Part shown: positions 1 through 8,773 of the stretch, one piece after another
Numbering within the stretch: position 1 is the first letter of the stretch
Layout of the letters: each line of letters starts with the position of its first letter
From: Hoeflea sp. YIM 152468
GTDB lineage: Bacteria > Pseudomonadota > Alphaproteobacteria > Rhizobiales > Rhizobiaceae
Length of the DNA: 64,000 nucleotides
Assembly: GCF_029210485.1 (NCBI RefSeq)
Contig: NZ_JARGET010000038.1
Span: forward strand, 124,001-188,000
Direction of reading: 5' to 3'
Made by a program: the position numbers and the translations under genes
Notes under the pieces: generated by a model
Databases searched by the model: none
Told to the model about the DNA's origin: nothing
What the model saw: the letters and a program-made list of their open reading frames with translations, nothing else

Positions 1-404
1 AGCAGATCGATGCGATCGAGGCAGGCTTCGGGCAGCCAATCAAGCACCCGCGTGGCGTCATCGTCATAGAGCCGGATATTTTCGAGCCCCTGGCTTTCCA
101 GCCCGGCCAGCAACTTGGCCATGGAGTTGACGAACGGCTCGACGCCGATGAACCCGACTTCTGGTGCATGGCATGCGCGATGAAGCAGATGTTCGCCACC
201 GCCGAAGCCGATCTCGAGCCGGATCTCCGACACCGGACTCTGCCAGAGACTGGAGAGAGGGTCCGGTGGTGGAGATGACAGATCGAGCTTGAACGCAGGC
301 AGTAGCGCTGCCAGCGCCTCGGCCTGCGCAGCCCTGAGAGGCTTTCCCTTGCGGCGACCGTAAAATGCCTCGGTCGCCCGGCTGCGCCTTTGTGCGTTGG
401 TCAT
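1..404 (-). CDS. trmB: tRNA (guanine(46)-N7)-methyltransferase, 3'-truncated by window edge
   Basis: This is the N-terminal about 134 residues of a TrmB-type SAM-dependent enzyme that methylates G46 in the tRNA variable loop. The ATG at 404 gives [20 protein letters not shown], a typical rhizobial TrmB start with the family's R/K-rich opening. Further on, [12 protein letters not shown] is the glycine-rich SAM-binding loop and [13 protein letters not shown] follows it, as in the family. The reading frame stays open to base 1, so the catalytic C-terminus lies outside the window. It starts 32 bases after the metK stop, so both are probably cotranscribed, as in other rhizobia. Confidence 0.9.
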   Translation of the reverse strand, partial: MTNAQRRSRATEAFYGRRKGKPLRAAQAEALAALLPAFKLDLSSPPPDPLSSLWQSPVSEIRLEIGFGGGEHLLHRACHAPEVGFIGVEPFVNSMAKLLAGLESQGLENIRLYDDDATRVLDWLPEACLDRIDL

Positions 405-436
405 GATTTCTATAGCACCAAGCTTGATGGTCTGGC

Positions 437-1678
437 TCAGTTCTTGAGAGCATCCTTGAGGGGCTTGACCAGATCAAGCTTTTCCCAGGAAAAAGAGCCG
501 TCGCGGCCTGGCTTGCGGCCAAAATGGCCATAGGCTGCCGTGCGCGCATAAATCGGCTTGTTGAGATCGAGATGGGTGCGGATGCCGCGCGGAGTCAGGT
601 CCATGACCTTGGGCAGCGCCTCTTCAAGGGCTGCTTCAGAGACTTTTCCGGTGTCATGGAAATTGACATTGATCGACAGCGGCTGCGCAATGCCAATGGC
701 GTAGGCGAGCTGGATCGTGCAGCGCTCCGCGAAGCCGGCGGCAATGGCGTTTTTCGCCAGATAGCGCGCCGCATAGGCCGCCGACCGATCGACCTTGGTG
801 GTGTCCTTGCCGGAAAAAGCCCCGCCACCGTGAGGTGCCGCCCCGCCATAGGTATCGACAATGATCTTGCGCCCGGTCAAGCCGGTATCGCCGTCAGGGC
901 CGCCGATGACAAACTTGCCAGTCGGGTTGATATGCCACGCGCAATCTGTGGCAATCGGAAGGTCACCCAGCGCCTGCCGGATGAAAGGCTCAACAGCCGT
1001 TCGCACCTTGGCCGAATCCCAGCCTTCATCCAGATGCTGGGTCGACAGCACGATCGCCGTAACTTCGCTGGGCTTGCCGTCGACGTAGCGAACGGTAACC
1101 TGGCTCTTGGCGTCAGGGCCGAGTTGGCCGACGTCGCCTTCGCCCTTGTGGCGAGCGGCGGCGAGAAGCTCGAGAATCTTGTGCGAATAGTAAATCGGCG
1201 CCGGCATCAGGTCCGGAGTCTCGCGGCAGGCATAGCCGAACATGATGCCTTGATCGCCCGCACCTTCGGAACCCTGCTGGTCTGAGGAATTGTCGACCCC
1301 TTGCGCAATATGGGCCGACTGAAAATGCAGCAATACGTCGATTTTGGCGGTTTTCCAGTGAAAGCCATCCTGCTCGTAGCCGATGGACCGTATCGCCTTG
1401 CGCGCGGCAGATCTGAATTTGGCGGGATTGATGACTTCCTTGCCCGACTTGTCCAACTTGACCAGTGACGGAGGCACCCGGACCTCACCGGCAATAATAA
1501 CCCTGTTGGTGGTCGCAAGCGTTTCGCAGGCCACCCGCACATCCCCTGGATTCATGCCGGATTTTTTCGCTTCGCGATAAACCAAATCAACGATTTCATC
1601 AGAAATCCGGTCGCACACCTTGTCAGGATGGCCCTCGGATACTGATTCACTGGTGAAAAGGAAATTCGAGCGCTCCAT
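437..1678 (-). CDS. metK: S-adenosylmethionine synthetase
   Basis: MetK makes SAM from methionine and ATP in the cytoplasm. The 413-residue protein has the N-terminal signature [18 protein letters not shown], the ATP-binding stretch [15 protein letters not shown], and the glycine-rich loop [19 protein letters not shown]. It is slightly longer than the roughly 384-residue enterobacterial enzyme, as is usual in alphaproteobacteria. I chose the ATG at 1678 ([18 protein letters not shown]); an in-frame ATG at 1690 would only add MEPA. It sits between phrR and trmB, the normal rhizobial order. An AT-rich imperfect palindrome lies about 70 bases upstream and may be its operator. Confidence 0.96.
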   Translation of the reverse strand: MERSNFLFTSESVSEGHPDKVCDRISDEIVDLVYREAKKSGMNPGDVRVACETLATTNRVIIAGEVRVPPSLVKLDKSGKEVINPAKFRSAARKAIRSIGYEQDGFHWKTAKIDVLLHFQSAHIAQGVDNSSDQQGSEGAGDQGIMFGYACRETPDLMPAPIYYSHKILELLAAARHKGEGDVGQLGPDAKSQVTVRYVDGKPSEVTAIVLSTQHLDEGWDSAKVRTAVEPFIRQALGDLPIATDCAWHINPTGKFVIGGPDGDTGLTGRKIIVDTYGGAAPHGGGAFSGKDTTKVDRSAAYAARYLAKNAIAAGFAERCTIQLAYAIGIAQPLSINVNFHDTGKVSEAALEEALPKVMDLTPRGIRTHLDLNKPIYARTAAYGHFGRKPGRDGSFSWEKLDLVKPLKDALKN

Positions 1679-1749
1679 GGCAGGCTCCATCAGATTGAAT
1701 TGGTGAAGCCTCTTTAGTGGCTACACAGGCCCCTGACAAGGTCAGAATG

Positions 1750-1771
1750 ACATAAATATATCTTGATATGT
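1750..1771. promoter_or_regulatory. AT-rich imperfect palindrome upstream of metK (candidate operator)
   Basis: The outer bases ACATA and TATGT are inverted repeats around an AT-rich core containing TATCTTGATA. The element lies 72 bases upstream of the metK ATG in otherwise GC-rich sequence. Rhizobial methionine genes are reported to be controlled by ArsR-type SAM/SAH-responsive regulators that use AT-rich palindromes, so an operator is plausible. Its identity as such a site is an inference. Confidence 0.35.
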
Positions 1772-1804
1772 TGGCCGAGGTGCCGATTCCATGATGGCGC
1801 TTCG

Positions 1805-1850
1805 CGCACTCTGGTGCGGTCGTGCCGCTGCACGACCGCACCAGAGTGCG
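1805..1850. repeat. Perfect 20-bp inverted repeat (hairpin) between phrR and metK
   Basis: The arm at 1805-1824 (CGCACTCTGGTGCGGTCGTG) is exactly complementary to 1831-1850, with a six-base loop CCGCTG. The stem is GC-rich and would be very stable. No T-run follows on either strand, so it is not a standard intrinsic terminator. It could be a phrR transcript-end stabiliser, a dispersed palindromic repeat of the REP/RIME kind, or a protein-binding site. Confidence 0.85.
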
Positions 1851-2037
1851 GCACCGCCAGCCCAATGCGCCCCCAGCGACCTGCATCCATTCGGACGCAC
1901 AAAGGCCGATGCAGCACTTTGATAAGATGCATGTACGTTATCGTTCAAACGACCAGGTTCGAACGCGAAATGCCTTGGCCGGCGATGCCTGCAAACCGCA
2001 AGATCGCCCTCAATCAGACGCCAGCGACAGCAGACGG

Positions 2038-2457
2038 CTATTCGACGTCAGGCTCGGCCGCCAGCGACTTAACCAAATCAACCAGTTTGCGCCGGACTTT
2101 GGGGTCAGCGATCTTGATAAAGGCGCGATTGAGCTGAAGACCCTCGGACGAAGACAGGAAATCAACCACGTAATTGGAGCTGTTGGCTTCGGCCATCCCC
2201 GGCTGTCCGGTGGACGGATCCCCTGGCGCGTCTTCAAAAAAGAAGCTCACTGGCACATTGAGAATGGTCGAGATGTTCTGCAGGCGGCTGGCGCCAACGC
2301 GATTGGTGCCCTTTTCATACTTCTGGATCTGCTGAAAAGTAATGCCCAACGCGTCGCCCAGCTTCTCTTGGCTCATGCCGAGCATGGTACGCCGCAGACG
2401 GACCCGGCTGCCGACATGAATGTCGATTGGATTAGGCTTTTTCTTGGTTTCAATCAT
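2038..2457 (-). CDS. phrR: XRE-family transcriptional regulator (PhrR-like)
   Basis: This 139-residue protein has an N-terminal helix-turn-helix of the Cro/CI type at about residues 14-70, with RLRRTMLGMSQEKLGDALGI and QQIQKYEKGTNRV as the HTH core. The C-terminal half is a short tail ending in a Lys/Arg-rich helix. In Sinorhizobium medicae the low-pH-induced regulator phrR lies directly beside actA (lnt). The same lnt-phrR-metK order is seen here, so I use that name by family and synteny. A possible sigma70-type promoter precedes it at 2585-2613. Its targets cannot be read from the sequence. Confidence 0.85.
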   Translation of the reverse strand: MIETKKKPNPIDIHVGSRVRLRRTMLGMSQEKLGDALGITFQQIQKYEKGTNRVGASRLQNISTILNVPVSFFFEDAPGDPSTGQPGMAEANSSNYVVDFLSSSEGLQLNRAFIKIADPKVRRKLVDLVKSLAAEPDVE

Positions 2458-2584
2458 AGGTTCGTCCTGATATGAGCCTAGAGCTCGTTCCTTTATTCAT
2501 CCCGCTGTGATTAGATTTCGCATTACCAGCAGCATCCAGGTAACGTTTGCGTATCCGCAACGGGAAGTTGGGTTGACGAAAACA

Positions 2585-2613
2585 ACTATGCTATTTTAGG
2601 GGTTTTCCGTCAA
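2585..2613 (-). promoter_or_regulatory. Candidate sigma70-type promoter for phrR
   Basis: On the minus strand TTGACG (2613-2608) is followed after 17 bases by CATAGT (2590-2585), a fair match to the -35/-10 consensus. The -35 hexamer overlaps the lnt stop codon. This would allow phrR to be transcribed separately from lnt. It is a consensus match only. Confidence 0.4.
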
Positions 2614-4205
2614 TCAAAGCGTTGAATTTTACTTCTGCGCGCAAACCCCGCCATCATTGCCAGTATAACGATAATCAATCCAAAACTAAATCGTCGATTG
2701 CCCGCGCTCCAGACAGTGTCAGTGTCTGGAGGAAGCGCCACATCAAAAACTCCCGCCTCGCCAAGAGGCAGGCCACCGACGACCCGGCCTCCAGCATCAA
2801 TGACAGCGGAAATACCGCTGTTTGCCGCTCTGACCAGCGGCAAACGTGTTTCGACCGCACGCAACTGAGCCTGCCGCAAATGCTGGTAGGGGCCAGGGGT
2901 CATGCCGTACCAGGCATCGTTCGTCAGATTGAGCAGCAAGTCGCCACGGCTCCCGGACAGCGTCGAGAGCCCGGGAAATATCGCCTCGTAGCAAATCAGC
3001 GGCACAGCATTCAGCCCGCCGGACAGCGACAGGGTTGTGCGGTGATCAGCCGCGGAAAATCCGCCGAAGGTCTCGGCCACCGGCGCCAATCCAAACCGCC
3101 GCAACAGCCTTTCAAACGGAAGGTATTCGCCAAAAGGCACCAGGTGCGCCTTGTCGGCGGAACCGATAATCTGACCCTCATCATCGATGACGTAGATGGT
3201 GTTGTAGAAACGCTGCGGCGCGCCGCCAATGCCATCTTCGAACCGGACCGCACCGGTGACAAGCGTCTGTCCGACCTGCAGCATTCCGGCTATGCGCGAC
3301 AACGCGCCGGGATTTTCGGTCAGCAAAAACGGCAATGCCGTTTCCGGCCAGACAATATGGGTCGGTCTGGGTGCGCCGTCACGCGGCGACACTGCGCTGA
3401 ACTGGAGCAGCCTGGCAAATATGCGTTCGCGCTCGGCCATATCCCACTTCGCAGATTGATCGATTGCCGGCTGGACGATGCGAACAACGGTCCGAGCCGG
3501 GGCGGGATCCGCGCTGTCGATACGATGCAGCGCCAGCCAGCCGTAACCGATGTGAAGGGAGAACAGCAGCAACGCCGCAACCATGCCCGCGACCGCACCG
3601 CGCCGTGTTCCGAGCAGGGCCGGCGCCGAAAACACGAACACGGTCAAGGCCGACATGCCGAATATGCCGACAATCTCTGCCGACTGCATCATCAGCGGCG
3701 CCGGCATGGCCGCATAGCCAATGGCATTCCAGGGAAACCCGGTGAGGACAAATCCGCGCGCCCACTCGGTCACCCCGAATGCAGCCGCAAGGGCTGCGAC
3801 CCGCCCCACCCCGTCCGACCATAACAGCCAGGCCAGGGCTGTGGCGGCACCGTAAAAAATTGCCAATAGCGCCGGCAGGCCGAGCACGGCAAGCGGCAAG
3901 GCCCAGGCGAAACCATCCGCATCGACCAGCAAGGCATTGCCCAGCCACCACAGACCGGCAACGAAATATCCGAAACCGAACCACCAGCCGGTCGCAAAAG
4001 CCGGCCGCATCCGGCCGACAATGCCGGCCTCGGCAGACCCGCTGGCGCCATCGAGCAGCCAGACAAGAACCGGGAAGGAAACGAACAGGACCGCGAAGAA
4101 GTTGAATGGCGGCAGCGCCAGGACAGCAAGAGCGCCAGCCCCAAAGGCCAGGACCATGCGCTTGCCGCCCCAGCTCAGCATGATGGATTCAGCGATTCGT
4201 TCCAA
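2610..4205 (-). CDS. lnt: Apolipoprotein N-acyltransferase (ActA)
   Basis: Lnt adds the third acyl chain to the N-terminal cysteine of lipoproteins at the periplasmic face of the inner membrane. The 531-residue protein has a multi-helix hydrophobic N-terminal half followed by a nitrilase-fold domain. The Glu-Lys-Cys triad is visible in IVWPETALPF, ADKAHLVPFGEY and PLICYEAIFP. A final hydrophobic helix precedes the basic tail. The start is a TTG codon giving MERIAESIMLSWGG; this matches the MER-type start of rhizobial homologues, although an internal ATG eight codons on is possible. In Sinorhizobium the gene is known as actA for its acid-tolerance phenotype. Confidence 0.93.
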   Translation of the reverse strand: MERIAESIMLSWGGKRMVLAFGAGALAVLALPPFNFFAVLFVSFPVLVWLLDGASGSAEAGIVGRMRPAFATGWWFGFGYFVAGLWWLGNALLVDADGFAWALPLAVLGLPALLAIFYGAATALAWLLWSDGVGRVAALAAAFGVTEWARGFVLTGFPWNAIGYAAMPAPLMMQSAEIVGIFGMSALTVFVFSAPALLGTRRGAVAGMVAALLLFSLHIGYGWLALHRIDSADPAPARTVVRIVQPAIDQSAKWDMAERERIFARLLQFSAVSPRDGAPRPTHIVWPETALPFLLTENPGALSRIAGMLQVGQTLVTGAVRFEDGIGGAPQRFYNTIYVIDDEGQIIGSADKAHLVPFGEYLPFERLLRRFGLAPVAETFGGFSAADHRTTLSLSGGLNAVPLICYEAIFPGLSTLSGSRGDLLLNLTNDAWYGMTPGPYQHLRQAQLRAVETRLPLVRAANSGISAVIDAGGRVVGGLPLGEAGVFDVALPPDTDTVWSAGNRRFSFGLIIVILAMMAGFARRSKIQRFD

Positions 4206-4563
4206 ATCCGTCTTACCCCCGTCAAAGACCGCCGGCTGTTGTGACGCTTGCCGGCCAAACGAATCAGTTGGTGCATCTTTTCAAAAAACCACGCTCATGT
4301 CCGTCATCTGCGTCGGCTTTTTTGTTGTGCCAGCCACAGCGGAATTGCCGGGTCGGACGGAACCGATTGATTCCAATGCGTCTTCTTCTTTCGGAGGTGA
4401 TGTCAGCGCATGCAGGCACGTCCAAACATCTGCCTTTGGCCGATAATCTGGATGCATCATTTTCAAGAGCTGCCGCGACCTGTGGACACCCGCTGGATGC
4501 CCGGGAGATGCCAAAACGCATCTGCGTCGCGGTGTCACCGCCAAAATCAGCGGTGAACCGGGG
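4206..4563. other. Intergenic region between corC and lnt
   Basis: No gene is supported in this 358-base gap. A small hairpin at 4535-4556 (arms TCACCGC and GCGGTGA, eight-base loop) lies just beyond the corC stop on the minus strand. It has no T-run, so it is at best a weak transcript-end structure. The lnt promoter should lie here but no clear hexamers were seen. Confidence 0.6.
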
Positions 4564-5706
4564 TCAGGCCGCACTTACATCGTCGACATCGGGTTTCGTC
4601 TTGGAAGCCGGCTCGCCGCGACCGGGGCGGCGGCGCAGACCCTGCCGCTTGCGTATGATGCGCACGCGTTTGACCCGGCGCGGATCCGCATCCATGACGT
4701 GGAATTCGAAGCCCGGCAATGCCTGGACGACTTCGCCGCGGGCCGGTACACGGCCGAGTTCGGAGAAGATCAGGCCACCAATGGTGTCGACTTCCTCGCT
4801 CTGTTCGCGGATGTCGAAGTCCGAGCCGATTTCCTCGGCCAGATCATCCAGTTCGGCCTTGGCGTCAACCACCCAGATGTCTTCGCCAACCTTGCTGATC
4901 AGGGTTTCGTCTTCGTCATCATGTTCATCGGCAATATCGCCGACGACCATTTCAACGATATCCTCGAGCGAGACAAGACCGTCGGTACCGCCATATTCGT
5001 CAATCACCAGCGCCATCTGAATCCGATTGGCCTGCATCCGCTGCATCAGGTCGGAGGCGAGCATCGATGCCGGCACGAACAGGACCTTGCGGGTAATGCC
5101 GGATTCCTGAAGGGTTTTGCTCAGATCCACCCGGGAGAGATCGAGTGTGTTGAGCGAATTGCGCTTCTGCAGCGCCGCAGGGCTCTTGGCGGCGGATTTG
5201 CGTTTGGTGCGCGCCTGCTTGGTGATCCAGGCCAGAAGATCGCGAATGTGAATCATGCCGCGCGGATCATCGAGGTTTTCAGCGTAGACCGGCATGCGCG
5301 AGTGGCCCGATTCCTCGAAAATATCGAGCAGCCGGCCAAGCGTGGTGGTCTGGTCCACTGCCTCGACATCGGCACGCGGAACCATGACGTCCTCCACGCG
5401 GACCTCGCGCAAGCGCAGGATGTTGTGCAGCATGGCGCGCTCATCGGCTGAAAACGCTTCATGCAGTTCGCCGCCGGACTGCAGGGCGTCGTTCAGGTCC
5501 TCACGGATGGATTCGCGATCCGAGGGCGGGAACAGCGCGCGTACCAGGCGCTGCCAAAGCCCCATGCCATTGCGCTCGTCCTGATGCAGGTCTGCGCGAC
5601 TCCCGTGCACCAGCGCGGGAAGATAACTATGGGCTTCTTCGGTGGAAGTTGCGCTCGAAGCGCTTTCTGCGTCTCCGGTCGGGGCCGGGGCATTGCTCTC
5701 TGTCAT
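4564..5706 (-). CDS. HlyC/CorC family CBS-domain protein
   Basis: This 380-residue protein has two CBS domains at about residues 85-230, beginning at VEDVMVPRADVEAVDQTT, then a CorC/HlyC transporter-associated domain (about 270-355) containing VDTIGGLIFSELGRVPARGE. It has no transmembrane segment, so it is the soluble CorC-like type associated with magnesium/cobalt efflux and tolerance. The name hemolysin is historical. I chose the ATG at 5706 (MTESNAPAPTGD), 13 bases after the ybeY stop; a longer frame would run into ybeY. The ybeY-corC-lnt order is common in proteobacteria. Confidence 0.9.
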   Translation of the reverse strand: MTESNAPAPTGDAESASSATSTEEAHSYLPALVHGSRADLHQDERNGMGLWQRLVRALFPPSDRESIREDLNDALQSGGELHEAFSADERAMLHNILRLREVRVEDVMVPRADVEAVDQTTTLGRLLDIFEESGHSRMPVYAENLDDPRGMIHIRDLLAWITKQARTKRKSAAKSPAALQKRNSLNTLDLSRVDLSKTLQESGITRKVLFVPASMLASDLMQRMQANRIQMALVIDEYGGTDGLVSLEDIVEMVVGDIADEHDDEDETLISKVGEDIWVVDAKAELDDLAEEIGSDFDIREQSEEVDTIGGLIFSELGRVPARGEVVQALPGFEFHVMDADPRRVKRVRIIRKRQGLRRRPGRGEPASKTKPDVDDVSAA

Positions 5707-5719
5707 CGTCTCTTCAGTG

Positions 5720-6235
5720 TCAAACCGGCTCAGTATCGCCGTAGGGGTCAGATAAGCCAAGCGAGATCAAAATACGAGTCTCGATCGTCTCCATTTGCTC
5801 TGCATCTTTGTTTTCATTGTGATCATAGCCGAAAAGATGAAGAAATCCGTGCACAATCAGGTGCGAGACATGCTCATCGACCGGCTTGTTCAGTTCAATC
5901 GCTTCCCGTTCTATGGTTTCACGGGCCAGAATGATGTCACCCAGCATCGGCCCGGGCTGGCCGCCAGGCGCCAGGACACAGGCTGGAAACGAGAGGACAT
6001 TGGTGGGCTTGGGTTGATCGCGCCATTGGTTGTTGATCTCAGCCATCATCGCATCATCGGCCAGGACAAGCGATACCTCCGGCGGGTCTTCAGGAAACGG
6101 CTGGGCCTCGTGCTGCGCCAGATCCTGTGCTGCGGCCGCAAGAACGGAGGCGGCCAAGGCTTCCGTCCGGGTGACATCGCCCCACTGACCAGCCTCAAGC
6201 GATACCGCCAGGCTGACTGCCGGGCGGTCTCTCAT
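5720..6235 (-). CDS. ybeY: Endoribonuclease / rRNA maturation factor YbeY
   Basis: YbeY is a zinc-dependent endoribonuclease for 16S rRNA 3'-end maturation and 70S quality control. In Sinorhizobium meliloti its orthologue (SMc01113) also affects small-RNA regulation. The 171-residue protein carries the family zinc motif HGFLHLFGYDH (three histidines) near residue 135, preceded by KPTNVLSFP and LGDIILA, both conserved in YbeY. Its start overlaps the phoH stop by four bases (ATGA), so the two are translationally coupled. A divergent or longer start is not needed. Confidence 0.95.
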   Translation of the reverse strand: MRDRPAVSLAVSLEAGQWGDVTRTEALAASVLAAAAQDLAQHEAQPFPEDPPEVSLVLADDAMMAEINNQWRDQPKPTNVLSFPACVLAPGGQPGPMLGDIILARETIEREAIELNKPVDEHVSHLIVHGFLHLFGYDHNENKDAEQMETIETRILISLGLSDPYGDTEPV

Positions 6236-7305
6236 CCGTTGCTGTCGGGCTCTGCAGGCCCGGGGGAACGATCGCGACGGCCATAGGCCTCGACGATCCG
6301 CTGAACCAGCGGGTGACGCACCACATCGGCTTCACCGAAACGGCAGGTGACCACACCATCGACACCCTCAAGGATCGACAGCGCCTCGACAAGGCCGGAG
6401 GTGACGCCGCGCGGCAGGTCGACCTGACTCGGATCGCCGGTGACGATCATGCGGGAGTTCTCGCCCAGGCGCGTGAGAAACATCTTCATCTGCATTTGTG
6501 TCGTATTCTGCGCCTCATCGAGGATAACCGCAGCATTGGCCAGCGTCCGTCCACGCATGAAGGCCAGCGGCGCAATTTCAATGACGCCAGCCGTGATGGC
6601 GCGTTCGACCTTATCACCCGGCATCATGTCGTACAGGGCGTCGTAGAGTGGCCGCAGATACGGATCGACCTTTTCCTTGAGATCTCCGGGAAGAAACCCC
6701 AGCCGCTCACCGGCTTCAACCGCCGGCCGTGACAAAATAATGCGTTCGACCGAGCCGCGTTCGAGCAGATGCGCAGCGTAGGCCACCGCCAGATAGGTCT
6801 TGCCGGTGCCTGCAGGGCCGGCTCCAAACACCAGTTCCGCACGTTCCATGGCGCGCATATAGGCGTCCTGGGCGGGCGTCCGCGCAATCACGGTTTTCTT
6901 GCGGGTCGAGATCTGCGCCAGGGTCATCTTGCCCTTGCGTTCCAGTGTGGGCAACACAAGCTGGTCGTCGGCAGCCAGCGCCATGCGGATCGCGCCCTCG
7001 ACATCGGAGCTCTCGACGCTGGCGCCCTTCAGCAACCGGTCATACAGATAATCAAGCGCCCGGCGCGCCTGGTTGATCGCGATGTCGTCGCCACGCAGGC
7101 TGACCGTGTTGCCACGGGCCCGTGCATCGACTTTCAGCTTCTGCTCCAGCATCGCCAGGTTCTGGTCAAACTGGCCAAAAAGCTCACTGGCGAGACGGTT
7201 GTTTTCGAAGGTAAGCGCAAGGTGGGTCGCGTCCGACGTGCCCGGTGCGGGCGTCGCGGCGTCTGTCCGGGACAGGTGCTCAGCTGTCAAACGATCTGAC
7301 TCCAT
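6232..7305 (-). CDS. phoH: PhoH-like ATPase
   Basis: This cytoplasmic P-loop ATPase is related to superfamily I helicases and is often linked to phosphate stress or RNA metabolism. The 357-residue protein has Walker A GPAGTGKT, Walker B VILDEAQNTT, and the conserved MIVTGDPSQVDLPRG sensor region. A KH-like N-terminal segment precedes the ATPase domain at about residue 130. It lies between miaB and ybeY, the normal rhizobial order, starting 15 bases after the miaB stop. Its biochemical substrate is unknown in the family. Confidence 0.94.
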   Translation of the reverse strand: MESDRLTAEHLSRTDAATPAPGTSDATHLALTFENNRLASELFGQFDQNLAMLEQKLKVDARARGNTVSLRGDDIAINQARRALDYLYDRLLKGASVESSDVEGAIRMALAADDQLVLPTLERKGKMTLAQISTRKKTVIARTPAQDAYMRAMERAELVFGAGPAGTGKTYLAVAYAAHLLERGSVERIILSRPAVEAGERLGFLPGDLKEKVDPYLRPLYDALYDMMPGDKVERAITAGVIEIAPLAFMRGRTLANAAVILDEAQNTTQMQMKMFLTRLGENSRMIVTGDPSQVDLPRGVTSGLVEALSILEGVDGVVTCRFGEADVVRHPLVQRIVEAYGRRDRSPGPAEPDSNG

Positions 7306-7320
7306 TATTGCCCGGGTGCA

Positions 7321-8730
7321 TCATTCCACTGGTTCCGCGAAAAGGCTGGTCGTGCCGGGTTGGGTGATTCGCACGGTTACAATGTCACCGATTTCGCCCA
7401 GCTTTGCATCAACTATTACCGGTTGCAGCCACGGCGACCGGCCAACAATCTGGCCAGTGTTGCGCCCGGGCTTCTCCAGCAGCAGCTCGACGGTCTTGCC
7501 GACACACTCCTTGCCAAACGCGCGGGTCTGCTGACTGATAAGTTCCTGCAGTTGCAGCAACCGTTCTGACTTGACCGCTTCGTCGACCTGGTTGTCCATG
7601 TCGGCGCCCGGCGTGCCTGGACGAATTGAATATTTGAAGGTGTAGGCGGCAGCGTACTTGACCTCGCGGATCAACCGCATGGTGTCTTCGAAATCCTCGT
7701 CGGTTTCGCCGGGAAAACCGACAATGAAATCCCCGGACAGCGCGATATCGGGGCGCGCGGCGCGGATCCGCTCCACCAATCTGATGTATTCTGCGGCGGT
7801 ATGACGCCGGTTCATCGCCTTGAGAATCCGGTCTGATCCGGATTGCACCGGAAGATGCAGATAAGGCATCAGTTCGGGCAGATCGCGATGCGCCGCGATC
7901 AGTGCGTCGTCCATGTCGCGTGGATGGCTGGTGGTGTAGCGAATGCGGTCAATGCCATCGATCGTTGCCAGCCGGCGGACCAGCTCGCCCAGTCCCCATT
8001 CGCGTCCATCGGCACCCTTGCCGTGCCAGGCATTGACGTTCTGGCCGAGCAGGGTGATTTCACGGACACCGGCCCCGGACAGCCGCTCGGCTTCCTCGAT
8101 GATCCGGCCCACCGGACGGGAAACTTCTGCGCCACGGGTGTAGGGAACGACACAGAAGGTGCAGAATTTGTCGCATCCCTCCTGAACGGTGAGAAATGCC
8201 GCAACACCGCGGGTGCGGATCGCCTTCTCCGGTGCAGCCGGCAGGTTGTCAAACTTGTCTTCGGCGGGAAACTCGGTTTCCACCACGCTCTCGCCCTGCC
8301 GTGCCCTCGCCAAGGCATCAGGCAGGCGGTGATAGGTCTGCGGACCGATGACGACATCGACAACCGGTGCACGGCGGATGATCTCCTGGCCTTCGGCCTG
8401 GGCGACACAGCCAGCAACCGCCACCATCAGATCGCCGCCAGCGGCATTGCGCTGGCTTTTCAGCTTGGCCAGCCGTCCGAGCTGGGAATAAACCTTCTCG
8501 GCGGCCTTTTCGCGGATATGGCAGGTGTTGATCAGGATCAGATCGGCTGCCTCGACCGAATCGACGGCCTGATAGCCGTCGCGGGTCAACGCGTCGCTCA
8601 TCCGCTCGCTGTCATAGACATTCATCTGGCAGCCGTAGGTCTTGACGAAGACCTTCCTCGGCTGCGCGACGGTGTCCGGGCCGGATCCGGCTTCGGTGGT
8701 GATCTGAGGGGGGAGAAATGCTTGTGTCAT
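7321..8730 (-). CDS. miaB: tRNA-2-methylthio-N6-dimethylallyladenosine synthase
   Basis: MiaB is a radical-SAM methylthiotransferase that converts i6A37 to ms2i6A37 in tRNA. The 469-residue protein has the N-terminal UPF0004 domain with three cluster cysteines ([28 protein letters not shown]). The radical-SAM motif [13 protein letters not shown] lies at about residue 165. A TRAM domain ends near LFAEPVE. All six iron-sulfur cysteines are present. The start ATG at 8730 sits 43 bases downstream of the acyltransferase stop, consistent with one operon. Confidence 0.96.
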   Translation of the reverse strand: MTQAFLPPQITTEAGSGPDTVAQPRKVFVKTYGCQMNVYDSERMSDALTRDGYQAVDSVEAADLILINTCHIREKAAEKVYSQLGRLAKLKSQRNAAGGDLMVAVAGCVAQAEGQEIIRRAPVVDVVIGPQTYHRLPDALARARQGESVVETEFPAEDKFDNLPAAPEKAIRTRGVAAFLTVQEGCDKFCTFCVVPYTRGAEVSRPVGRIIEEAERLSGAGVREITLLGQNVNAWHGKGADGREWGLGELVRRLATIDGIDRIRYTTSHPRDMDDALIAAHRDLPELMPYLHLPVQSGSDRILKAMNRRHTAAEYIRLVERIRAARPDIALSGDFIVGFPGETDEDFEDTMRLIREVKYAAAYTFKYSIRPGTPGADMDNQVDEAVKSERLLQLQELISQQTRAFGKECVGKTVELLLEKPGRNTGQIVGRSPWLQPVIVDAKLGEIGDIVTVRITQPGTTSLFAEPVE

Positions 8731-8773
8731 GCTGGGGCTTTTAGCGGCAAAAACATGGCTTGAAAATGGCCAT

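Larger units (their letters stand above)
1679..2037. other. Intergenic region between phrR and metK
   Basis: This 359-base gap has no convincing gene. Short frames in it on both strands have no recognisable motifs. It holds the AT-rich palindrome at 1750-1771 and the long perfect inverted repeat at 1805-1850. I looked for SAM-II and SAM/SAH riboswitch cores ahead of metK and did not see one. Confidence 0.7.

Noticed and set aside
1679-1804. Possible SAM riboswitch ahead of metK
   Set aside because: I found no SAM-II or SAM/SAH pseudoknot core; the only notable element is the AT-rich palindrome.
4535-4556. Hairpin downstream of corC as a terminator
   Set aside because: The seven-pair stem has no following T-run on the minus strand, so it was only mentioned within the gap entry.
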